Of a DNA stretch of 64,000 bases, positions 56,655 to 64,000 are shown in pieces (within the stretch, counting starts at the first letter, position 1; the number at the start of each line of letters is the position of its first letter). Below the pieces are notes generated by a model. The model ran no database searches. It saw only the letters and a program-made list of their open reading frames with translations, and was not told the origin of the DNA. The DNA is taken from positions 23,830 through 87,829 of the forward strand of contig NZ_BCMG01000012.1 in the NCBI RefSeq assembly GCF_002217945.1. The letters run 5' to 3'. A program made the translations under genes and the position numbers. The stretch is from Secundilactobacillus silagei JCM 19001. GTDB lineage: Bacteria; Bacillota; Bacilli; Lactobacillales; Lactobacillaceae.

Positions 56655-58049
56655 ATGGAAGAACGGTCAAACGTCAAATTTGGCGAAGCAATTGCAGTTT
56701 TATTAATGATGTTAGTGGTCATGGGGACTGGTGTGATTGGGTTTGGAATTAGTCCCCAGATCCCGGTATTGATCGTAATCGGTTTAGTCATCCTCTGGGC
56801 GCGGTTTCGGCATTTTAGCTGGGACGAGATTCATAAGGGGATTACCGAAGGGGTCACTACGGGGATCGTGCCGATTTTTATCTTTATTTTGATTGGGGTT
56901 TTGATCAGTGTCTGGATTGCAGCCGGGATTATTCCGTCCTTAATGGTGGCTGGTTTTCACCTGCTGAGTGTGCAATGGTTCGTGCCATCAGTATTTTTAG
57001 TTTGTGCGCTGATTGGGACTTCGATTGGGAGTGCCTTTACGACGATTTCAACCGTGGGGATCGCGCTGTTCGGGATGGGAACTACCATGAACCTTAACCC
57101 GGCGTTAGTAGCGGGCGCCATTATTTCCGGTGCTATTTTTGGTGATAAGACCTCGCCATTATCAGATTCAACTAACCTGGCCGCCGCAATCGCGGATGCC
57201 GATTTATTTAAACACATTAAGAATCTGATGTGGTCGACGATTCCAGCTTTTCTGGTGTCATTAGTACTTTACGCCATTCTCGGTCATGGTGCTGCCAGTA
57301 GTGACGCGTTGACGAAGGTCTCCACAACGGTCAACGTCCTCAATGTTCACTTCGATATTACCTGGTGGGCGGCCTTACCAATTCTGCTGATGTTCATCTG
57401 TGCCTTTATGAAGATTCCAGCCATTGGGACGCTACTCATTAACATTGCAGTGGCCGTTGGCATGATTTTTATTGAAGACCCGACCACTAAAGTTCAGCCA
57501 CTGGTCAAAATGATGGAAACCGGTTTTATTTCACATACTGGCAATCAAGCGGTGGATGCCTTACTGAGCCGAGGTGGTATTTCGTCGATGATGGGCACGG
57601 TGTCACTGATCTTTATGACACTTTCGCTAGGTGGCTTACTGATGAAATTTGATTTGATTCAAATTGCCATGAAGCCACTGGTTGATCGGCTGCATCGTAA
57701 CGGTGATCTCGTTACCGCGGGTATTCTTGGCGGGATTGCCGTGAACCTGTTCGTTGGCGAACAGTACTTGTCAACGATCTTACCTGGTAAAGCCTTTAAG
57801 AAGCCCTTCAATGATCACGGCTTGGATAATTTAGCTTTGAGTCGGGTCCTTGAAGACGGTGGGACGGTTATTAATTACTTGGTTCCTTGGGGTGTTGCCA
57901 GTGTGTTTGCGGCGAATACTTTAGGTGTTAGCACGATGGCGTTTCTGCCATTTTGTTTCTTTAGTCTCCTGTCACCAGTCTTCTCAATTTTGAGTGGGTA
58001 CACGGGAATTGGGTTGAAGAAGTTACCACAAAATGTGACTGAGCAATAA
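56655..58049 (+). CDS. NhaC-family transporter under T-box control
   Basis: The 464-residue membrane protein belongs to the NhaC Na+/H+ antiporter family: GFGISPQIPVLIVIGLVILWAR near 28-50, IISGAIFGDKTSPLSDSTNLAAA near 150-175 (the family signature) and GEQYLSTILPGKAFK near 375. A T-box leader that senses an amino acid controls it, so it probably carries that amino acid. Known tyrosine T-box transporters of this family fit the TAC specifier. I start at ATG 56655; the frame runs back into the leader, where translation is not expected. Confidence 0.87.
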   Translation: MEERSNVKFGEAIAVLLMMLVVMGTGVIGFGISPQIPVLIVIGLVILWARFRHFSWDEIHKGITEGVTTGIVPIFIFILIGVLISVWIAAGIIPSLMVAGFHLLSVQWFVPSVFLVCALIGTSIGSAFTTISTVGIALFGMGTTMNLNPALVAGAIISGAIFGDKTSPLSDSTNLAAAIADADLFKHIKNLMWSTIPAFLVSLVLYAILGHGAASSDALTKVSTTVNVLNVHFDITWWAALPILLMFICAFMKIPAIGTLLINIAVAVGMIFIEDPTTKVQPLVKMMETGFISHTGNQAVDALLSRGGISSMMGTVSLIFMTLSLGGLLMKFDLIQIAMKPLVDRLHRNGDLVTAGILGGIAVNLFVGEQYLSTILPGKAFKKPFNDHGLDNLALSRVLEDGGTVINYLVPWGVASVFAANTLGVSTMAFLPFCFFSLLSPVFSILSGYTGIGLKKLPQNVTEQ

Positions 58050-58062
58050 TGATGTAGCAATC

Positions 58063-58103
58063 AAAAAGCGTTCGACGATTTTATTTCGCCGAACGCTTTT
58101 TTA
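58063..58103. terminator. Bidirectional terminator
   Basis: AAAAAGCGTTCGACG pairs with CGCCGAACGCTTTTT between convergent genes. Confidence 0.9.
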
Positions 58104-58112
58104 ATATTTAAA

Positions 58113-59102
58113 TTAGTAAGAATCACCATTCAAAACAGAATTCTTAACCACCACGTAGTCAACTAAGCGGATATCCATCAGCTTGTTGCCACCAGCGTAT
58201 GAAATGGAACTTTGCAGATCCTGCTGCATTTCTGACAGGGTATCGGCAATGTCACCGCGGTAAGGCACTAACATTTGCTTGCCTTCCACATTACGGTAGG
58301 CGCCTTTTTGGGTTTCTGAAGCGGAACCCCAGTATTGCTTGTAGTTCTTGCCATCGATTTTGATCATGGTACCAGGGGATTGCTGATGGCCGGCCAATAG
58401 TGAGCCAATCATGACCATGGTAGCGCCGAAGCGAATCGACTTGGCAATATCGCCGTTATAGCGGATCCCGCCATCGGCAATCAGCGGTTTGCTGGCAGCT
58501 TTGGAACAGAGCCGTAAAGCGGCTAACTGCCAGCCACCGGTACCAAAACCAGTCTTCAGCTTGGTGATGCAGGCTTTACCTGGGCCAATACCAACTTTAG
58601 TGGCATCGGCGCCGGCGTTTTCCAGTTCACGGACGGCTTCGGGTGTACCAACGTTACCGGCAATCACGAAACTAGCGGGCAGGTAGTGCTTGATGTGCTG
58701 AATCATTCGAATGACGGAGTTGGAATGCCCGTGTGCGATATCGATAGTGATATACTCTGGGACATCGTCGGCATCTGCTAACTCTTGAATGAAATCAAGC
58801 TCTTCCTGCTTCACGCCAACACTGATGGAAGCAAATAAATCTTTGCTGTGCATCATTTTAACGAAGGCGTGCCGTTTTTCTGGTTGAAACCGGTGCATGA
58901 TGTAGAAATAATCGTTTTGAGCCAGCCAAACTGCCAGATCATCGTTAATCACGGTTTCCATGTTGGCGGGAACGACGGGAATTTTAAATGTTCGGGGACC
59001 AAATTTGACTGAAGTATCGGCTTCTGACCGGCTCTCAATAATACATTTATTCGGGATCAGTTGAATGTCTTCGTAGTCAAATACTTCTGGGTTGTTCATC
59101 AT
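58113..59102 (-). CDS. guaC: GMP reductase
   Basis: GuaC converts GMP to IMP with NADPH and so returns guanine nucleotides to the IMP pool. The 329-residue TIM-barrel protein shows [14 protein letters not shown] near 43-56, [16 protein letters not shown] near 175-190 with the catalytic Cys, and [20 protein letters not shown] ([22 protein letters not shown]) phosphate loop. AAGGAG precedes the start. It lies 11 bp after purA in an operon. Confidence 0.93.
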   Translation of the reverse strand: MMNNPEVFDYEDIQLIPNKCIIESRSEADTSVKFGPRTFKIPVVPANMETVINDDLAVWLAQNDYFYIMHRFQPEKRHAFVKMMHSKDLFASISVGVKQEELDFIQELADADDVPEYITIDIAHGHSNSVIRMIQHIKHYLPASFVIAGNVGTPEAVRELENAGADATKVGIGPGKACITKLKTGFGTGGWQLAALRLCSKAASKPLIADGGIRYNGDIAKSIRFGATMVMIGSLLAGHQQSPGTMIKIDGKNYKQYWGSASETQKGAYRNVEGKQMLVPYRGDIADTLSEMQQDLQSSISYAGGNKLMDIRLVDYVVVKNSVLNGDSY

Positions 59103-59113
59103 TGCATTACTCC

Positions 59114-60421
<1,308 letters not shown>

Positions 60422-60727
60422 TTAAACACCCCATATCTAAGATTGCTGAGCTGATGTAAATACGAACAACCCAGCAATTTATATATTACCAGCTTAGAAA
60501 TTGGAAAGCAAGCAAAAACACGAATAATATTTTAAATTACGGCAATTAATGTTCACATTTTAGCTAAACGTGTTAAAACAAATAAGCTATATATAGGAAC
60601 TTTTTAATAATTATCAATTTAATCATGCAAAGCGGTGCATATTATGTTATGATTTTGATGGAAATTCAGCTGTGAATTTCAATTAATGTTCGTCTTTTAA
60701 TGAAATCAATCAGAAATGAGGATCATA
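60422..60727. promoter_or_regulatory. Divergent purA-purB promoter region with PurBox-like sites
   Basis: The 306-bp gap holds CAATTAATGTTC at 60543-60554 and again at 60680-60691, both followed by a TTTTA end eight bases on (TTCACATTTTA, TTCGTCTTTTA), and an inverted relative AATACGAACAA at 60459-60469. They share the GTTCG/CGAAC core of PurR sites in lactococci and streptococci. No guanine riboswitch is seen. The rest is AT-rich. Confidence 0.55.
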
Positions 60728-62023
60728 ATGCTCGAAAGATATACACGCCCAGAAATGGCGAAAATTTGGTCGCTTCATAACCAGTATCAATCTTGGCTGG
60801 AAGTCGAAATTGCGGTGGATGAAGCGTGGGCTCAATTAGGAGTCGTTCCTCAAGCAGACGTTGATAAGATCAACGCGAAAGCTACTTTTAATGAGGATCG
60901 AATTGCTGAGATCGAAGCAGTTACTCATCATGATGTTGTGGCGTTTACCCGCGATGTGTCTGAATCGCTGGGGGAAGAACGCAAGTGGATCCATTATGGC
61001 ATGACCAGTACCGACGTTGTGGATACGGCACAGGGTTACCGGTTAAAACAAGCCAACGAACTCTTACGACAAGATTTACTGCACTTAAAAGAAGTTGTGC
61101 GCAAACAGGCACTTAAATATAAGAATACGGTGATGATCGGCCGAACCCACGGGGTACAAGCTGAACCAACTACTTTTGGCCTCAAATTAGCGCGGTGGTA
61201 TTCTGAAATTAATCGGGATATTGACCGCTTTAATGAAGCCGCTAATGAAGTTGAAGCTGGCAAGATCAGCGGTGCGGTGGGAACGTTCGCCAACGTTCCG
61301 CCATACGTTGAAAAGTACGTCTGCGACAAATTAGGCATCCGGGCACAGGAAATTACCAGCCAAGTGCTGCCACGTGATCTGCATGCCCATTACATTGCTA
61401 CCTTGGCGCTGATCGGGACGAGTTTGGAAGAATTTGCGACTGAGATCCGGTCACTGCAGCGGTCTGAAATTCATGAAGTTGAAGAACATTTCAACAAGGG
61501 ACAAAAGGGCTCTTCAGCAATGCCGCATAAGCGCAACCCAATTGGTTCAGAAAATATTACCGGTCTAGCACGGGTACTCAGAGGCCATGTTCAAACGGCT
61601 TATGAAGACGTGGCATTATGGCATGAACGTGATATTTCCCATTCATCAGCGGAACGGATCATTTTGCCAGATACCACAACGCTGTTAGATTATATGCTGC
61701 ACCGGTTTGCGAACATCGTGGAGAATTTAATGGTCTTCCCGGATCGAATGAAGCACAACATGACCTTAACGTATGGCTTGATCTATTCGCAACGGGTCAT
61801 GTTGAAGCTGATCGATGCGGGGTTAACTAGGGAAACGGCGTATGACCTTGTTCAGCCATTAACGGCTAAGGCCTGGGATGAACATCTCCAGTTCCGGCCA
61901 TTAGTAGAGGGCAACAAAACCATCATGTCGCACCTATCAGAAAAGGATATCGATGATGCGTTTGATTATCATTATCATATTCGCAGAGTGGGCGAGATAT
62001 TTGAGAGGATTGGGTTAAAGTAA
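60728..62023 (+). CDS. purB: Adenylosuccinate lyase
   Basis: PurB cleaves SAICAR to AICAR and adenylosuccinate to AMP, releasing fumarate. The 431-residue protein has the superfamily signature GSSAMPHKRNPIGSEN near residues 262-277 and TSTDVVDTAQGYRL near 96-109. ATG 60728 lies six bases after GAGG; an upstream ATG overlaps the ribosome site. Length is standard. Two hairpin repeats follow. Confidence 0.96.
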   Translation: MLERYTRPEMAKIWSLHNQYQSWLEVEIAVDEAWAQLGVVPQADVDKINAKATFNEDRIAEIEAVTHHDVVAFTRDVSESLGEERKWIHYGMTSTDVVDTAQGYRLKQANELLRQDLLHLKEVVRKQALKYKNTVMIGRTHGVQAEPTTFGLKLARWYSEINRDIDRFNEAANEVEAGKISGAVGTFANVPPYVEKYVCDKLGIRAQEITSQVLPRDLHAHYIATLALIGTSLEEFATEIRSLQRSEIHEVEEHFNKGQKGSSAMPHKRNPIGSENITGLARVLRGHVQTAYEDVALWHERDISHSSAERIILPDTTTLLDYMLHRFANIVENLMVFPDRMKHNMTLTYGLIYSQRVMLKLIDAGLTRETAYDLVQPLTAKAWDEHLQFRPLVEGNKTIMSHLSEKDIDDAFDYHYHIRRVGEIFERIGLK

Positions 62024-62024
62024 G

Positions 62025-62148
62025 TAAGGTGCGGAACCAGGCGGTTAGATAGCGTAGTGTAAGCCCACTATGGCAAAAATCCCGGGCTTGGATTTATGTC
62101 ATAGTGGGCTTACATGCAGCTATCTGCCTGGTGGAGCCCGATTCAAAG
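62025..62148 (+). repeat. Dispersed hairpin repeat C, copy 2
   Basis: Starts TAAGGTGCGGAA just after the purB stop. Stem GTAAGCCCACTATG/CATAGTGGGCTTAC, conserved AAAATCCCG-loop-CTTGGATTT, closing arms TAGATAGC/GCTATCT and CCAGGC/GCCTGG. Tandem with copy 3. Confidence 0.85.
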
Positions 62149-62280
62149 TAAGGTGCGGAAGAAAGCGTTTAGAGAGTGGAGTGTAAGTTAACTACGCCAA
62201 AAATCCCGGTCTTGGATTTATGGCGTAGTTGGCTTACATGCAACTCTCTGCTTTCTGTAGCCTGATTCGGCTAGATAAAA
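62149..62280 (+). repeat. Dispersed hairpin repeat C, copy 3
   Basis: Starts with the same TAAGGTGCGGAA. Stem GTAAGTTAACTACGCC/GGCGTAGTTGGCTTAC, the same AAAATCCCG-loop-CTTGGATTT, closing arms AGAGAGT/ACTCTCT and AAAGC/GCTTT. It ends with TTCGGCTAGATAAAA, the repeat B/C tail. Stem changes against copy 2 are mostly compensated. Confidence 0.85.
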
Positions 62281-62281
62281 T

Positions 62282-62317
62282 AAAAAAACCAAACTCAAAT
62301 GGGTTTGGCTTTTTTTA
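62282..62317 (+). terminator. Terminator
   Basis: AAAAACCAAACTC pairs with GGGTTTGGCTTTTT. It lies after the repeats and may end purB transcription. Confidence 0.8.
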
Positions 62318-62337
62318 TGCACATTTTTCAGATTACC

Positions 62338-62388
62338 TTGACACACACAGTAATCCAGCGTAGATTATTATGTGACAAACAGTAATCA
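62338..62388 (+). promoter_or_regulatory. padR promoter and operator
   Basis: TTGACA (62338-62343), 17 bp, TAGATT (62361-62366). ACAGTAATC (62347-62355) occurs again at 62380-62388 and is partly mirrored by GATTATTATGT between them, giving likely PadR sites over the promoter. Confidence 0.65.
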
Positions 62389-62402
62389 AGGAGGTCACAA
62401 AA

Positions 62403-62756
62403 ATGACCAGCCGACACGATATCTCCAAAGACCTGATCCGTGGCGCCACCGATGGGATTATTTTAAACATCCTGTCACAGGGCGATTCGTATGGCTATCA
62501 GATGGTGCAGCAGGTGACTGAACTGTCTGATGGGCATTATGAAATCAACGAAGCCACGCTATACACAGTTTTTCGACGCTTAAGCAAAAACGGGTTGATC
62601 GACAGCTACTACGGAAACGAGACCCAGGGTGGCCGTCGTAAGTACTACCACATCACCCAAGCTGGCAGCGCGGAACTGACCCAATTTCATAAAGACTGGC
62701 AATTTGCCAAAGAAACCATTACGCAACTAACGACTGGAGTGCTAAAACATGATTAA
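62403..62756 (+). CDS. PadR-family regulator
   Basis: A 117-residue winged-helix protein: ILNILSQGDSYGYQMVQQVTEL, ATLYTVFRRLSKNGLIDSYYG and GGRRKYYHITQAGSAEL are the three PadR marks. It overlaps the DUF4097 gene by eight bases and probably autoregulates the pair. Small PadR proteins like this respond to membrane-active compounds in related bacteria. Confidence 0.9.
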   Translation: MTSRHDISKDLIRGATDGIILNILSQGDSYGYQMVQQVTELSDGHYEINEATLYTVFRRLSKNGLIDSYYGNETQGGRRKYYHITQAGSAELTQFHKDWQFAKETITQLTTGVLKHD

Positions 62757-63837
62757 CGACAAACTCATATCCGCTGCCTTAGACCCGATTTTTACGGTCT
62801 ACGCGCAAAATGATGACGTACGGGATTTTTATAAGGAAGTCACGGCTGACGTTAAGGAGGCCGCGCAAGCTCTGCTGGATAATAAGCAGGCTACGGTTCC
62901 GCAGCAGGCCGTTGAAATGGCGGTTAAATCCTTAGGTGACTTGACCGAACCGCTACAGCTGATCAGCAGTCCCGCGGCATCTGCAGCAGTAGCGACGACC
63001 TCTGCGACCGTTGCTCAAAGCTGGTCTGACACCGAAGTTCGCCACATCATTTTGCGGGCGGATGAAACTCAAGTTCGGTTAGTGGCCAGTGCCGATGCTC
63101 AGATCCACGTCCACCAGTTTCAGCAGCCCAAGTTAGCTGCCAGCAAACTGCAGCTTAAACAAAGTGAAGACACGCTCTATCTGGCAGCACCATCGCCGCG
63201 CTGGTTCCAGTATCTGATTCCGTTCCGGCACCCCAAGTCAGTGGTCGAGATTGCTTTGCCAGCGCAGTTTGCCGGGACCTTAGACGTTGACTTGAAGTCA
63301 GGGTCGCTTTCAGCAACTGACCTTACCAATCAATTGCGAGCAACCTTAACGTTGCGGTCTGGCGGCATTACCATGGAACACGTCCAGTTCAAGACGCTTA
63401 GCGCGCAGCTGACTTCAGGATCATTTAAAGCTAACCACCTTGTGTGTGAGACGTTATCGCTGAATGCCCATTCCGGTGCGGTTCATCTGGCGAACGTTGA
63501 GACGATATTTGATCTCAGTGCCCATTCTGGCCTGGTTAAGGGCAATATGCTGGCAGGTGCCGGCCAATTTGATGTTCATTCCGGCAGTTTAACCCTGAAT
63601 TGGCAGCGAATTGACGGCGATATTGCGGTGATCAATCATTCTGGAACGGTCAAGCTGCAGGCACCAGCCGCTGATTCATTCAAATTCGATCTGCAGGCGC
63701 AATCGGGAACCGTTAAAGTAACGCGCAACGCGACTTATAGTCTCCAGGTTCAAGGCGCGGCACTGGGTCAAGTTGGTGAGGCCCCGCAATACAGTGTGAC
63801 AGTTAAAAACCATTCTGGGACGATTCGGCTAAATTAA
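62749..63837 (+). CDS. DUF4097-type beta-helix protein
   Basis: The 362-residue protein has an N-terminal helical part (residues 1-75, with a DUF1700-like feel) and a repetitive beta domain. Repeats read LKSGSLSATDL, LRSGGITMEHV, LTSGSFKANHL, AHSGAVHLANV, AHSGLVKGNML, VHSGSLTLNW, NHSGTVKLQ and QSGTVKVTRN, the SG-x-V/L pattern of DUF4097/DUF2807 sheets. There is no signal peptide. Co-transcription with PadR suggests an envelope-stress module as in LiaG-like proteins. Confidence 0.82.
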   Translation: MINDKLISAALDPIFTVYAQNDDVRDFYKEVTADVKEAAQALLDNKQATVPQQAVEMAVKSLGDLTEPLQLISSPAASAAVATTSATVAQSWSDTEVRHIILRADETQVRLVASADAQIHVHQFQQPKLAASKLQLKQSEDTLYLAAPSPRWFQYLIPFRHPKSVVEIALPAQFAGTLDVDLKSGSLSATDLTNQLRATLTLRSGGITMEHVQFKTLSAQLTSGSFKANHLVCETLSLNAHSGAVHLANVETIFDLSAHSGLVKGNMLAGAGQFDVHSGSLTLNWQRIDGDIAVINHSGTVKLQAPAADSFKFDLQAQSGTVKVTRNATYSLQVQGAALGQVGEAPQYSVTVKNHSGTIRLN

Positions 63838-63847
63838 ACGAGTACAC

Positions 63848-63881
63848 AAAAAAACCAAACTCGATTGAGTTTGGTTTTTTT
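63848..63881. terminator. Terminator of the padR operon
   Basis: AAAAAAACCAAACTC pairs exactly with GAGTTTGGTTTTTTT around a four-base loop. Confidence 0.95.
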
Positions 63882-63895
63882 AATGGTTCTATCAT

Positions 63896-63942
63896 ATCTG
63901 TTGTTGGTCATGTCACAAGACATGATCGACAACAGATTTTTC
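63896..63942 (+). terminator. Long hairpin with T-run
   Basis: ATCTGTTGTTGGTCATGTC and GACATGATCGACAACAGAT form a 19-bp stem with two non-Watson-Crick positions and an ACAA loop, followed by T5. It is a second terminator or the end of a small transcript. Confidence 0.6.
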
Positions 63943-63968
63943 TTTCTGTAATCTATGTATGTTGACAC

Positions 63969-64000
63969 GAAAAAAGGATATCGCCATTGCTTTATCCTTC
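63969..64000 (-). terminator. Terminator of a minus-strand gene beyond the window
   Basis: On the minus strand AAGGATA pairs with TATCCTT, followed by T4-6. It suggests a convergent gene to the right. Confidence 0.55.

Overview
The window looks like a chromosome segment of a low-to-moderate GC member of the Lactobacillaceae. The pointers are strong AGGAGG-type ribosome sites, frequent TTG and GTG starts, an LPxTG adhesin with a KxYKxGKxW-type signal peptide, an Apf-like LysM protein, PepI-type peptidase, NrdD/NrdG, a T-box leader, and many small catabolic and transport genes with dedicated regulators. No rRNA, tRNA, CRISPR array or intact transposase was seen.

Layout. 1-4.4 kb is an AT-rich accessory block: a phage-type regulator, holin and GH25 lysozyme run directly into a helveticin J-like class III bacteriocin. 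The block sits between the 3' end of one secreted protein and a full paralogue of it. 4.6-8.6 kb holds an orphan cobT, a GNAT enzyme, secreted and hypothetical proteins and a B3/B4-domain protein. 8.7-11.8 kb is a vitamin B6 module: a MocR-type regulator (pdxR) divergent from pdxS-pdxT. 11.8-23.5 kb carries a POT transporter, a GntR/3-hydroxyacyl-CoA dehydrogenase pair, a secreted metzincin, a TetR/DHA2 exporter set, a MarR/NmrA operon, an SDR enzyme and an APC permease. 23.8-26.4 kb encodes an antigen I/II-like LPxTG adhesin. 26.8-38.7 kb has an aminotransferase, acetyltransferases, an aldo/keto reductase, a candidate structured RNA of about 380 nt, LysR, a degenerate LCP protein, PepI, a TetR-controlled hydrolase pair, BrnQ and an Apf-like protein. 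39-42 kb is nrdDG behind two NrdR-like boxes. 42-56 kb has transporters, a lone GGDEF protein, two universal stress proteins, an M20 deacylase, a LacI/AKR pair and a zinc-ribbon membrane protein. 56-62 kb has a T-box-controlled NhaC-family transporter and purine genes (purA-guaC divergent from purB). The window ends with a PadR/DUF4097 operon.

The most striking feature outside genes is a superfamily of dispersed intergenic hairpin repeats of about 100-220 bp, at 16.0, 26.5, 33.1-33.3, 36.4, 42.0, 50.7, 54.6 and 62.0-62.3 kb. The stem sequences differ between copies but change on both arms together, so pairing is kept, while loops or an internal bulge are conserved. Three copies have imperfect terminal inverted repeats like a MITE. 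Other leads are the ncRNA at 29.8-30.2 kb, the phage-lysis/bacteriocin cassette, a PdxR without its PLP lysine, and a 42-bp palindrome before the adhesin that contains the same motif as the MarR gene promoter.
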